This document shows positions 14,567 to 22,068 of a stretch of 22,608 nt of DNA, piece after piece. The stretch lies in contig CALIGP010000272.1 in the NCBI GenBank assembly GCA_938021455.1, positions 1 through 22,608 of the forward strand. The letters run 5' to 3'. Numbering within the stretch: the first letter of the stretch is position 1; every line of letters starts with the position of its first letter. Origin of the DNA: an uncultured Lewinella sp. GTDB lineage: Bacteria > Bacteroidota > Bacteroidia > Chitinophagales > Saprospiraceae. A model generated the notes under the pieces. That model did not search any database and had not been told where the DNA came from. It was given only the letters and a program-made list of their open reading frames with translations. The position numbers and the translations under genes were made by a program.

Positions 14567-14902
14567 ATGGCCTCCAAGCAAGATGATGACCTTAAACTCT
14601 ACTACGCCATTGGTGAAGTAGCCGAACGGCTTGGCGTTAATACTTCACAATTGAGGTTCTGGGAAAACGAATTCGGCCACATCAAACCGAATAAAAACAG
14701 CCGGGGAGAACGTCGGTTTACTAAAGAGAATATCCGTCAGTTAGAAGAAGTGCAATACCTGCTCAAAGACCGTGGTTTCACCATTGAAGGAGCCCGAAAG
14801 GAGGTAGCTGCCCGCAAGAAACCTAAAGCCGATAAACAGGAGATCATTGATCGGTTACAGGACGTGAAAAGCAGGCTTCAACAGATGATGGACCCCGATT
14901 AA
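14567..14902 (+). CDS. MerR-family transcriptional regulator
   Basis: This is a short 111-residue protein with the MerR N-terminal winged helix-turn-helix: YYAIGEVAERLGVNTSQLRF (13-32), followed by WENEF and the wing SRGERRFT. A dimerisation helix follows with LEEVQYLLKDRGFTIEGARK. There is no C-terminal effector domain, as is usual for the stand-alone Bacteroidota MerR proteins often annotated beside housekeeping genes. It is 35 bp downstream of the barrel gene, so it may be in the same transcript. Its stop codon overlaps that of the opposite-strand gene by a few bases (14899-14902). Confidence 0.9.
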   Translation: MASKQDDDLKLYYAIGEVAERLGVNTSQLRFWENEFGHIKPNKNSRGERRFTKENIRQLEEVQYLLKDRGFTIEGARKEVAARKKPKADKQEIIDRLQDVKSRLQQMMDPD

Positions 14903-15546
14903 TAGGAAATGTAGCTAACGCAATCAGACCGCTTTTGCGGAGCCAGCGCGCTACCCCGGAACCAACAATCCCCGTATACGGAACAATAGCACCCCTCGAC
15001 GGAAAGGCGATCTGCAATCTGGCCGGCGATCCAGATGTGTTCCCGATTAAGGCGAGGTAGGATGCGTAAAGTGAAAACCGTCACGGTTTCTCCAGGCTGA
15101 ATAACCGTACTGTCAATGGCGGAGTTTTGCACTCTGCCGACAATCAAGAAACTGTCGACTTCTCCGATAATACCTGTATGGATGTTATTAAGGGTGTACT
15201 CTTTACCATTGAAGAGATACTTGAAATCCCCCATTATGGCAGGACCAATACCTTTGTTTTCTACTTCGTAGGCGATCGTAGCCACGCTGTCTCCAGCGTA
15301 ATTCGTGTTCGGGCCCGCCTGGAGGTAGGGCCAAGCAGAAGCACTTTTTTGCTCCGCCAACAGGTCTTGTTGTTCCCGAAGTACCCGAGCCTCATAAATA
15401 GACACCAGTGTACCGATCAGGCTAATAGCTACGGCCACCAGGGCAACGATTAGCGATCGATCAATACGGCGGTTGATCTTTCTGTCCTCTTCTTGCAGTT
15501 CGGACACGGTTTCGTCGTCCTCTTCTTGCTCCTTGATCTTATCCAT
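14899..15546 (-). CDS. Single-pass membrane protein of unknown function
   Basis: The frame is open to 15639, but the ATG at 15544-15546 (MDKIKEQEEDDETVSELQEE) is preferred because the longer version would run through the promoter and start of the divergent acyltransferase gene. The 215-residue product has an acidic, possibly coiled-coil N-terminus, one membrane helix at about 32-50 (LIVALVAVAISLIGTLVSIY), and an extracytoplasmic beta-rich domain. The sequence around LREQQDLLAEQKSASAWPYL is familiar from hypothetical proteins in many Bacteroidota. Four cysteines cluster at the C-terminus (GCYCSVYGDCWFRG and DCVSY), suggesting disulfides if periplasmic. No function can be assigned. Confidence 0.75.
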   Translation of the reverse strand: MDKIKEQEEDDETVSELQEEDRKINRRIDRSLIVALVAVAISLIGTLVSIYEARVLREQQDLLAEQKSASAWPYLQAGPNTNYAGDSVATIAYEVENKGIGPAIMGDFKYLFNGKEYTLNNIHTGIIGEVDSFLIVGRVQNSAIDSTVIQPGETVTVFTLRILPRLNREHIWIAGQIADRLSVEGCYCSVYGDCWFRGSALAPQKRSDCVSYISY

Positions 15547-15573
15547 GCTTAAATTTAAAGTAAATGGACTGAT

Positions 15574-15581
15574 TATCTTTG
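15574..15581 (+). promoter_or_regulatory. -7 promoter box of the acyltransferase gene
   Basis: TATCTTTG is a perfect TAnnTTTG match and is followed by CCCACC then ATG. With only 6 nt between box and start codon the mRNA should be leaderless or nearly so. The divergent gene starts 27 bp away, so the 41-bp spacer must serve both directions. Confidence 0.6.
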
Positions 15582-15587
15582 CCCACC

Positions 15588-16514
15588 ATGGGGTATATTC
15601 TTTATTACGTGGTTTTATTGCCACTGAGCTGGCTGCCAATGTCGGTTTTATATGGCATCGGGCGCGTTCTCTACTTGATTGGTTTCTACGTCTTCGGCTA
15701 CCGTAAACAGGTCGTGCGAGAAAATATTCGGGGCAGTTTTCCGGACTGGACTGACGAGCAAGTTGACGCTCAGGTACGACGGTTTTATCGGTATTTTTTC
15801 GATTCGATGGCGGAGTCCATTAAGCTGTTCTCCATGTCAGAGGCCGAGACAATAACCCGTTGCCGAATAGAAAATCCAGAACTGGTGGCTCCTTTTGCTG
15901 ATGCAGGCCGTAGTGTAATTGCTTACGGAGCGCATTATGCCAATTGGGAGATTGCCGCCTTGTCTTTTGCTCCTCAGGTTTCCGGAATGACGGTGATGGG
16001 CATCTATTCTCCGTTGAAAAACGAGGTGATGGACCGTCTCATTAGGGAAAATAGGGAACGGACGGGCACCTACGTCGTTAGCCGTCGGGTGGTGGAACAA
16101 TACTTTGAAGATGACCCGGTGCGTCCGGCACTTGACTTCTTTGTGGCGGACCAATCCCCCAGTAACCACGCCTGGTATAAACTGCACTGGACGCACTTTC
16201 TTTCCCGTACTACCAGCTTTCTGGCCGGGCCAGAGAGATACGCCATCCGTTACGACCGACCGGTTTTCTACATGAGCCTGCGGATGGAAAAGCGGGGGCA
16301 CTACGTGGCTAAATTGCACCCAGTCACGGAGCATCCGCGTGATACTGCGCCGGGGTTCATCACAGAAACTTTCGCCCGCAAGCTGGAAGAGGAGATCCTT
16401 CGAGATCCGACCCCCTGGCTATGGACTCATCGCCGGTGGAAACGAGGCGTTGCCCCGGAAGCTGCAGAAGCGATGGAGGGCAAGGCGTTTGTTCCGCCGG
16501 AGTATGAACGGTGA
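15588..16514 (+). CDS. LpxL/HtrB-type lysophospholipid (lipid A) acyltransferase
   Basis: This 308-residue inner-membrane protein should transfer a secondary acyl chain to a lipid A precursor. It has an N-terminal membrane anchor (about 1-37) and the catalytic HxxxxE motif HYANWE at 116-121. Downstream lie the expected acceptor-binding blocks VADQSPSNHAWYKLHWTHFL and FLAGPERYAIRYDRPVFYMS, and a late LWTHRRWKRG, which matches the WxxHRRWK-type end of the family. The ATG at 15588 is chosen over an upstream TTG at 15579 because of the promoter box directly before it. A related function on another lipid (ornithine lipid or sulfonolipid) cannot be excluded. It ends convergent with the Wzi/RemB-like gene. 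Confidence 0.9.
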   Translation: MGYILYYVVLLPLSWLPMSVLYGIGRVLYLIGFYVFGYRKQVVRENIRGSFPDWTDEQVDAQVRRFYRYFFDSMAESIKLFSMSEAETITRCRIENPELVAPFADAGRSVIAYGAHYANWEIAALSFAPQVSGMTVMGIYSPLKNEVMDRLIRENRERTGTYVVSRRVVEQYFEDDPVRPALDFFVADQSPSNHAWYKLHWTHFLSRTTSFLAGPERYAIRYDRPVFYMSLRMEKRGHYVAKLHPVTEHPRDTAPGFITETFARKLEEEILRDPTPWLWTHRRWKRGVAPEAAEAMEGKAFVPPEYER

Positions 16515-16564
16515 AGATTGCTGCGCAGCGGGTGTAGTTTTTCGTAGAGGAAGGGAAGTACGCC

Positions 16565-18349
16565 CTAAAACTCAAAGCCAGACCGCGCCGTATTCCACCG
16601 TACCCCAAAGTTGAAGATGGTAGTTTCCAAATCGAATGCATCGTTCTGAGAGTCTTTATTGCGGGAAAGGAGCTCTCCCTCGATCCAGAGGTTGGGTTTG
16701 AGTTCGTAGCTGGCACGAAGAGTCAATAAAGTGTTGGTGTAGTTGATCCCCTGGCCAATTTCGTTGCCGAAATCCATCTCCCGCAGCCCGTGCGGTTGGT
16801 TCAGATTTTCTCCGACTACCCGGGAGTTAGTTCCCCGTCCTTGTTCGATGAGAAAGAGGCGCGCACGCAGGTGCAAGCGAGGAATAGGCCGATAATCGAT
16901 GCCCACCAGGTTTTCTTTGAAATTAGCCCCCAGCGGATGCGCCAAAGGCATGGCAAAATGGGTGTAGGAACTGAGGCCTCGGTGGGTGTAGGTATAGGGG
17001 CGAGCTACGTTGCGCTCGACCACTAGGTCGAGTTGGTCGAGCCCGAAAGCATCAGCATAACGTAACCCGGCCTGATAGGACCATTTATTGGCCCACCAAC
17101 CCCGGCGTTCGATGAAGAGTTCGTCGAACTTGAATTCATCGAGGACGAACTGCCCGTAGGCTTCGATGCGCCAGGGGCTTCGGTAACGGGCCGTCAGGCC
17201 CACTAGGGCATTGTCTGGGCTGCCCACGCTCTGCTCAATGGTTCGATAGAGAATAATGGGATTGAGGTAGGCGAGATCGAAGCCATTTTCGCGCGTCATG
17301 ACTACGGACTCGAAGAGGCCGAAAGTGAAGCGCTTCCCGAGATTAATGGACAACAGGTGGGTGGCCATGTATTTTTTGGTTAGAGGCAGGCCGTTGGCTT
17401 GACCTCTGGCGGGGCCGGAGGTTAGCTCAGCGAAGATATTCCGGTAGTGGAATTTCCAGATGCGCCAGTTGAGTTCCAGGTAAGGGTAATTGTTGCTAAA
17501 GTTGCCTAATAGGAGCGATCGTTCGCCGTCGCCCAGGAAATGAGTGCCATAGCCGAGGCGTGCGCCTACGTGCTTACTGATGTCCGCAGAGACGTAGCCC
17601 TGACCGTTAAGGAAGTCATTACCATTACTGATGTTGAAGGCACTTAGCTCGTAATCTTTCAGAAAGCCGGCCCCCGGCAGGGCGCGGAAGCGGTCACGGA
17701 ATTGCCGGACGAAGTCCGGCAGCCCAATCTGTGTCTCGAGGATTTCAAAGTTGAGAAAAATACGATCGTCAATACCTGCCCGTAATTTGAGGCCTCTGCG
17801 GTTATAGAAATAATCTTCTGGATCGTTCTTCTGCTTACCGTAACGAACGTCGATGACGGGGTTAAAGCGTAGGTAGAAGTTGGGTTTGTTGACTTCAAGA
17901 AACTGGGCCGGAGTATTATAAAAGAGGTTGAAAATGGGATCGCTGCTTCGGTGAAGGGGGCTGTCTTCCGAGAGTAGCGCAAAATCATCGTTGAGGGAGA
18001 AGGCGGCGGGGTCATTATCTTCCGTAGGAGAAAAAGACGGCAGAGCGAGCCATTCGTTGTTGTTATCGAAAAAACGTTGCAAGCGCGCCTGATCGACCCG
18101 GCTCATGCTTTCTCCGTACAGATCAAGATATGTTTTGGCGAGTCGAACCAGACCGGCCCGCCCGGTGGGGCGGAGACTGATGTCTGTCGCAGGTCGTTCA
18201 AAACCGTCGTAGCCATACCGAAGCGTTAGCCTGCGGAGTAAATCGTAGCCATCCGTTTCGTCAGTGGGTAGTGGGCTTCCCTGAGCGGCGAGACCGCTAA
18301 CCAGCAACAGAAGCATAAAAACGGTAAGGGAAAGTCGAACAATTTTCAT
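16565..18349 (-). CDS. Wzi/RemB-like outer-membrane beta-barrel protein
   Basis: The 594-residue protein has a signal peptide (1 to about 22, ending GLAAQG), then an acidic N-terminal region and a long series of amphipathic beta strands. The stretch GARLGYGTHFLGDGERSLLL, followed by NYPYLELNWRIWKFHYRN, resembles Bacteroidota proteins annotated as capsule-assembly Wzi family, some linked to surface motility (RemB). It probably forms an outer-membrane barrel involved in surface polysaccharide or adhesion, but the specific role is not proven by sequence. It ends at a terminal aromatic (SGFEF), as OM barrels often do. It is divergent from another barrel gene across a 98-bp gap. Confidence 0.7.
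   Translation of the reverse strand: MKIVRLSLTVFMLLLLVSGLAAQGSPLPTDETDGYDLLRRLTLRYGYDGFERPATDISLRPTGRAGLVRLAKTYLDLYGESMSRVDQARLQRFFDNNNEWLALPSFSPTEDNDPAAFSLNDDFALLSEDSPLHRSSDPIFNLFYNTPAQFLEVNKPNFYLRFNPVIDVRYGKQKNDPEDYFYNRRGLKLRAGIDDRIFLNFEILETQIGLPDFVRQFRDRFRALPGAGFLKDYELSAFNISNGNDFLNGQGYVSADISKHVGARLGYGTHFLGDGERSLLLGNFSNNYPYLELNWRIWKFHYRNIFAELTSGPARGQANGLPLTKKYMATHLLSINLGKRFTFGLFESVVMTRENGFDLAYLNPIILYRTIEQSVGSPDNALVGLTARYRSPWRIEAYGQFVLDEFKFDELFIERRGWWANKWSYQAGLRYADAFGLDQLDLVVERNVARPYTYTHRGLSSYTHFAMPLAHPLGANFKENLVGIDYRPIPRLHLRARLFLIEQGRGTNSRVVGENLNQPHGLREMDFGNEIGQGINYTNTLLTLRASYELKPNLWIEGELLSRNKDSQNDAFDLETTIFNFGVRWNTARSGFEF
16858..16875 (+). repeat. Possible copy 7 of the dispersed GC-rich motif, antisense inside the Wzi/RemB-like CDS
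   Basis: GGCGCGCACGCAGGTGCA fits the short-stem subtype (GCG-CGCA-CGC then AGGTGCA). It is read on the other strand as LHLRAR in a beta strand, so coincidence of codon choice is a real alternative. Confidence 0.35.
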
Positions 18350-18363
18350 GGGGTGAAGGTACG

Positions 18364-18377
18364 GCAGCAGGTGCTGC
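18364..18377. promoter_or_regulatory. Palindrome in a divergent promoter region
   Basis: GCAGCA-GG-TGCTGC is a perfect 6-bp inverted repeat with a 2-bp spacer. It lies 15 bp upstream of the Wzi/RemB-like start, in the 98-bp gap shared with the divergent barrel gene. It could be an operator. Confidence 0.25.
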
Positions 18378-18447
18378 TCTAAAATAATCAGGCGGTCGGA
18401 ATAGTTTTAGGGGGGCAAGTTTCTAGTCTTCCCCCAAGATCACGTGT

Positions 18448-19146
18448 ATGTCCAGATTGTTTTTTGCTGCCTTATTTCTCTTTCCTCTGCTGCTTATTGG
18501 TCAAACCTACGAGCGAAGCTATGGGATCGAATTTGCCCCTCACCACGGAAGTCGGCGCATCAGCGCCGGACAGAACGTTCCGTTTACAGAAGTGGAGCGA
18601 CAGGATAGCCTGGAAGCAGGCCGTGGTGGGTTTTCAGCCGGAATCGTGTTTGAGAGCCGGGCAGATAAAATTGGCTTTACCACCGGGTTGCGTTACTTGC
18701 AAACCGGCTATGAGGTGGAAGAACAGTCAACGGGATCAGCCTCGGGCAGAACGTTTACTGAAGCCATAAAGGCCAGCTATATCTCAGTACCCTTTGAGTT
18801 GAACTTTCATCAGGACATTACGGAGAAAGATCGCGTACATTTTATTCTCGGAGTAGCCGCTCACCTGCATTTGCAAACGACCAGCACCCAGACCGTATTT
18901 CAGGACGGAAACGAAATAGAAAAGATCGTTATCAGCGATGACCCCGATAAAGACTACCGTTCGCCGGTGGTCTCTCTGAACACAGGGATTGGCTTTGATC
19001 GTAAGCTCAGTGAAAACTGGGCGATACGGCTACAGCCTAATTTTCAGTTTTTCCTGCAGGGCAACCTGCGGGATAGCTTTAATCAGACAAATCGTAACTA
19101 TTATCAGTTGGGAGTTCGGCTAACGGTTCGACGCTTGTTTTTGTAG
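18448..19146 (+). CDS. PorT-like outer-membrane beta-barrel protein
   Basis: The 232-residue protein has a signal peptide (MSRLFFAALFLFPLLLIGQ) and alternating-polarity strands such as GFTTGLRYLQTGYEV, YISVPFELNFHQDI and FILGVAAHLHLQT, ending YYQLGVRLTVRRLFL. This is the pattern of the PorT-type 8-strand OM barrels common in Bacteroidota. The family is broad and includes both PorT itself (T9SS biogenesis) and many barrels of unknown role, so no gene name is given. The ATG at 18448 precedes a good signal sequence. No clear promoter box was found upstream. Confidence 0.75.
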   Translation: MSRLFFAALFLFPLLLIGQTYERSYGIEFAPHHGSRRISAGQNVPFTEVERQDSLEAGRGGFSAGIVFESRADKIGFTTGLRYLQTGYEVEEQSTGSASGRTFTEAIKASYISVPFELNFHQDITEKDRVHFILGVAAHLHLQTTSTQTVFQDGNEIEKIVISDDPDKDYRSPVVSLNTGIGFDRKLSENWAIRLQPNFQFFLQGNLRDSFNQTNRNYYQLGVRLTVRRLFL

Positions 19147-19158
19147 GATGTGGACAGC

Positions 19159-19506
19159 CTACGCATGCAGGGTCTCCTGCCGTGCTGCCAGCACGGATTC
19201 TTCCTCCTCCCGCTCCGGGTCGGGCACACAGCAATCGACTGGGCAAACGGCAGCGCACTGCGGTTCTTCGTGGAAGCCGACACATTCGGTACACTTGTCA
19301 GGCACGATGTAGTAAAATTCATCACTAACCGGTTCCCGATCTTCACCTGGGGCAACAGATTCTCCCGTTTCGATGGTGTAAGGCTCTGAGATGGTGGTTC
19401 CCTCATCTATGGTCCATTCTACTCCGCCTTCGTAGATGGCGGTGTTGGGACACTCGGGCTCACAGGCTCCGCAGTTGATGCAATCGTCAGTAATCATTAT
19501 GGCCAT
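19159..19506 (-). CDS. 2[4Fe-4S] ferredoxin
   Basis: This 115-residue electron carrier has two cluster-binding sets. The first is CINCGACEPECP with C9, C12, C15 and C19. The second is in the segment from C72 to C93: C72, C75, C84 and C88, with C92 and C93 nearby, including the insertion GFHEEPQ between C75 and C84 typical of Chlorobium/Alvin-type ferredoxins. The N-terminus MAIMITDDC is the usual one for Bacteroidota members, supporting the start at 19504-19506. An acidic spacer (about 26-65) separates the clusters, and a non-conserved C-terminal tail follows C93. It is convergent with the barrel gene, 12 bp away. Its electron partner is not in the window. Confidence 0.95.
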   Translation of the reverse strand: MAIMITDDCINCGACEPECPNTAIYEGGVEWTIDEGTTISEPYTIETGESVAPGEDREPVSDEFYYIVPDKCTECVGFHEEPQCAAVCPVDCCVPDPEREEEESVLAARQETLHA

Positions 19507-19889
19507 GAGGAGGGGGAATTAGTATTGTAGTCGGTAATCTGTAGACGGTAGAATTGTAGTCTTGTAGGTGACTTTTACCGTTATCGTTTGATGGGAAAAC
19601 AATATGAAAGGGGAAAAGGGTTTTCTAAAGGAAACGCAAAATTACGTAGAAATAGTAAAAGTGTCCTTTTAGTTTGCTCTTCGTCCCATACATTGCACCT
19701 GCGCTCCGGCGCCCGCAAGGCAAACGAGCCGGAGCAGTTGCCAAAATCTAAGTCAACTTTGTTTCTCTTGAGACCTTTACCTAGGGCGACAATTTGCATA
19801 ACTGGAAAAAATATGTATCATTGGGGATATACCAACAGCGTTAATCTCAACGAATAGCCTCCCCCAACAGCGGATACACCACGCTACCC
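19507..19889. other. 383-bp divergent intergenic region with repeats
   Basis: The gap between the ferredoxin and DksA-like genes has no convincing gene. At about 19521-19570 there is a run of degenerate TGTAGTC/TGTAGAC units. Copy 5 of the dispersed motif is at 19694-19713 on the minus strand. TATCATTG (one mismatch to the -7 box) occurs at about 19816. An open frame at 19588-19857 passes through these repeats and lacks any recognisable feature. Promoters for both flanking genes must lie here, but I cannot place them confidently. Confidence 0.6.
19694..19713 (-). repeat. Dispersed GC-rich hairpin motif, copy 5
   Basis: The minus strand reads GGCGCCGGAGCGCAGGTGCA, identical to copy 1 over all 20 bases, with an extra G before it as in copy 2. 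It sits in the ferredoxin-DksA gap. Confidence 0.75.
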
Positions 19890-20438
19890 ATGGAAAGATA
19901 TAGTGATAAAGACTTCGCGATCTTCGCGGAAAGAATCAAGTCAGAGTACGCTCTGGCAAAAGAAGAACTGCGCCTACTGCGCGATCAGGTCAACGAGCTC
20001 AGCGAGACAATGTCGCAGAACTTCGGAGCTGATATGGGAGAGGACAGCAGTTCAGTAAGCTCTCTGGAGCTTCTCAACGAACAGGTGTTGCGTAAGCGCG
20101 ATCAAGTGCAAGACTTTCAGAACGCCATGCTGCGAATCAAGAACAGAGTCTATGGTACTTGTAGCGTTACGGGTAAGCTCATTGACCGACAACGCCTGGA
20201 AGCCGTTCCTACTACTACTAAGAGTGTGGAAGGAATGCGCCTGGAAGCCAGTGGCCAATTGGACATTACAGCTCAGGACATTGCCCGCCGCGCAGTAGAG
20301 CGTCGTGAAGGCCCTAACAAGATCGTTTCGAAGATCAAGAAACCGCCACCGCCGCCGCGTAAGGCACAGCCCAAAAAGCGGAAGAAGCCCGGGCGTAAGC
20401 CACGCCGGCCAGTGGAGGAGGACGATGATCTTATTTAG
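19890..20438 (+). CDS. DksA/TraR-family protein lacking the zinc-binding cysteines, with a basic C-terminal tail
   Basis: DksA-type proteins bind in the RNA polymerase secondary channel and modulate initiation together with ppGpp. This 182-residue member has a coiled-coil N-terminal part (about 10-85) and the conserved block RVYGTCSVTGKLIDRQRLEA (86-105), followed by VPTTTKSVEG, which aligns with the YGxCxxxGxxIxxxRLxAxP signature. Only one cysteine (C91) remains of the usual zinc ligands. This loss is familiar in Bacteroidota. Unusually, about residues 144-175 form a Lys/Arg/Pro-rich tail (KIKKPPPPPRKAQPKKRKKP) that ends in the acidic EEDDDLI. Such a tail could bind nucleic acid or ribosomes. 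The stop codon is 3 bp from an inverted-repeat element. Confidence 0.88.
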   Translation: MERYSDKDFAIFAERIKSEYALAKEELRLLRDQVNELSETMSQNFGADMGEDSSSVSSLELLNEQVLRKRDQVQDFQNAMLRIKNRVYGTCSVTGKLIDRQRLEAVPTTTKSVEGMRLEASGQLDITAQDIARRAVERREGPNKIVSKIKKPPPPPRKAQPKKRKKPGRKPRRPVEEDDDLI

Positions 20439-20441
20439 GCT

Positions 20442-20840
20442 GAGAGTCAAGTAGTCAGATAGTAGCTGCCGCTGTTGTTGGGCACGCTGCTGCGCAGCTG
20501 GGTTTCAAGGCAGCTAGAGAGTCAAAGAGTCAAGCAGTAAGAGAGTCAAGTAGTCAGATAGTCGCCGCTGCTGTTGTGGGGTGGGGGCACTATGCAGCGG
20601 AGAGGACTCGCTTCGCGAGTTGAAAGTTTGACACAAAGGGAACAAAGACACGAAGAACACAAAGGGATTTTTAAAGAAAACCTTAGTCCTTCCCGGAGCA
20701 GGAGTATTTAAAACCCAGCCGCGAAGCGGCGTGTACTTTCCTTGCGGTAGCTACTGCTTGACTCCCAGACTAATTGACTGTTTGACTTTCCTTGCGGTAG
20801 CTACTCTTTGACTGCTTGACACCAAGACTGTTTGACTCTC
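20442..20840. repeat. 399-bp repeat element bounded by short inverted repeats, filling a convergent gap
   Basis: The left end GAGAGTCAAGTAGTC (20442-20456) matches the reverse complement of the right end (20826-20840) at 13 of 15 positions. Inside are a ~40-bp direct repeat (20442 and 20541, sharing 22 identical bases at the start), a 21-bp direct repeat ACTTTCCTTGCGGTAGCTAC+T at 20735-20755 and 20785-20805 exactly 50 bp apart, and AGTAGCTRCCGC in inverted orientation at 20461 and 20744-20755. Small hairpins lie at 20486-20498, 20606-20620 and 20718-20730. A run of ACACAAAG/ACACGAAG-type units is at about 20632-20665. There is no coding potential. It starts 3 bp after the DksA-like stop and ends 1 bp before the phosphoesterase stop codon. 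Confidence 0.7.
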
Positions 20841-20841
20841 C

Positions 20842-22068
20842 TTACGCGGAGCGTAAAGTCAATACCGTTACTTCCGGCAAAATACCTACGCGCCCTGGAT
20901 AGCCCAGGAAGCCCAGGCCTCGATTGACATATAGCGACTGTTTCCCTTCTCGATAAAGACCCGCCCACTGTTTGTATACATACTGGGCAGGACTCCAACG
21001 GAAGCCCGGGATTTCTATGCCAAATTGGAAGCCGTGAGTATGACCACTCAGGGTCAGATCAATGTCAGGATAACCCGGTCGTACTTTTTCATCCCAATGC
21101 GTAGGGTCGTGACTCAGCAGAATCTTACAATCGGACTGCTCCGTCCCAGCATGAGCTTTGGCGAGGTTTCCTTTTTTAGGGAATCGGAAAGCCGCTCCCC
21201 AATTTTCTACGCCCAGAACGGAGAGTTGATGACCGTTGATGTCTAATTGACGGTTTTCATCCCGGAGGAGATCCCAGCCCAAGTCGGCGTGAATGCCGTA
21301 GAGCTGTTCCATGTTGGCCTCCTTGGCTTCGGGACTGTCCCATTGGACGTAGTCACCGTAATCATGGTTGCCCAGAATGCTGAATACGCCGTATTTGCCA
21401 CGGACTTCCCGAAAGATATCTACGTAGGGGAGCATCTCTTTGGCTTCGTTGTTGACGAGGTCTCCGGTGAAACAGACGATATCGGCCGCTTCATCATTGA
21501 TCATCTTCACGGCGGCTTTGAGGGGCTCGGACTTCGTCCAGCTACCGGAATGCATATCGCTGATTTGAACAACTTTAAGGCCATCCAAACCGGCTGGCAG
21601 GCCAGCGACGGGTACATCTACCGCCATCCGCCGATAGCGGTAGGCATTGCGGACGACGCCATAGGTCAGCGTCGCCAGTGGCACACCACCCGCCACCAGG
21701 GCGGCCATTGACATAAAGCGGGAGCGGCTGGTATCGCGTTCCGTAACCGGGCTTACTTTGTTGGCGATCCAGGTGATACCCCGCCGGATATCATCGATGC
21801 CCAGAAGCAAAATGATGGGTAATTTACATAGCCAGAAGAGGAAAAGAAAGACCCGGAGGAACATCTTGGCGGACTTGCCCCAGTCGTCAGCTACCTCATA
21901 AACATTAAGCATTAGCAGGCCGAAGGCGAGGAGAGAAAGCCCCCAGTAGATCGTATAGGCTACCTTTCTTTTCGTCGCTGAGTAAGGAGATAACCAACTG
22001 CGGATGGCCTGGAAGGCGTAGATGTCTAGTGCCAGCAGGATGGCGAGGAAAGTTAAAAGTCGGAGCAT
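20842..22068 (-). CDS. Membrane-anchored metallophosphoesterase
   Basis: This 408-residue protein has about four N-terminal membrane segments (1-20, 37-57, 68-90, 118-140) and a calcineurin-like phosphoesterase domain from about residue 163. Metal-ligand motifs are all present: DMH (171-173), GDL (202-204), GNHD (233-236), H320 in LSHDP, and GHTH (342-345). This layout matches the YaeI/YkuE-like membrane phosphoesterases, some of which act on UDP-linked or lipid-linked pyrophosphates; the substrate here is unknown. The start ATG is at 22066-22068. The final codons and stop form a perfect hairpin TTACGC-GGA-GCGTAA (20842-20856), so the end of the gene itself is a mini-hairpin. Confidence 0.92.
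   Translation of the reverse strand: MLRLLTFLAILLALDIYAFQAIRSWLSPYSATKRKVAYTIYWGLSLLAFGLLMLNVYEVADDWGKSAKMFLRVFLFLFWLCKLPIILLLGIDDIRRGITWIANKVSPVTERDTSRSRFMSMAALVAGGVPLATLTYGVVRNAYRYRRMAVDVPVAGLPAGLDGLKVVQISDMHSGSWTKSEPLKAAVKMINDEAADIVCFTGDLVNNEAKEMLPYVDIFREVRGKYGVFSILGNHDYGDYVQWDSPEAKEANMEQLYGIHADLGWDLLRDENRQLDINGHQLSVLGVENWGAAFRFPKKGNLAKAHAGTEQSDCKILLSHDPTHWDEKVRPGYPDIDLTLSGHTHGFQFGIEIPGFRWSPAQYVYKQWAGLYREGKQSLYVNRGLGFLGYPGRVGILPEVTVLTLRSA

Noticed and set aside
15547..15639. 31-codon N-terminal extension of the minus-strand membrane protein
   Set aside because: It would overlap the start and promoter of the divergent acyltransferase; MDKIKEQEE at 15546 is a better start.
16515..16564. Intrinsic terminator at GCTGCGCAGC between convergent genes
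   Set aside because: The 10-bp palindrome has no loop and the T-run follows only at a distance, so a terminator is not supported.
19588..19857. Plus-strand open frame of 89 codons between ferredoxin and DksA-like genes
   Set aside because: It runs through dispersed motif copy 5, is rich in Ser, Lys and Arg, and has no recognised domain or promoter.
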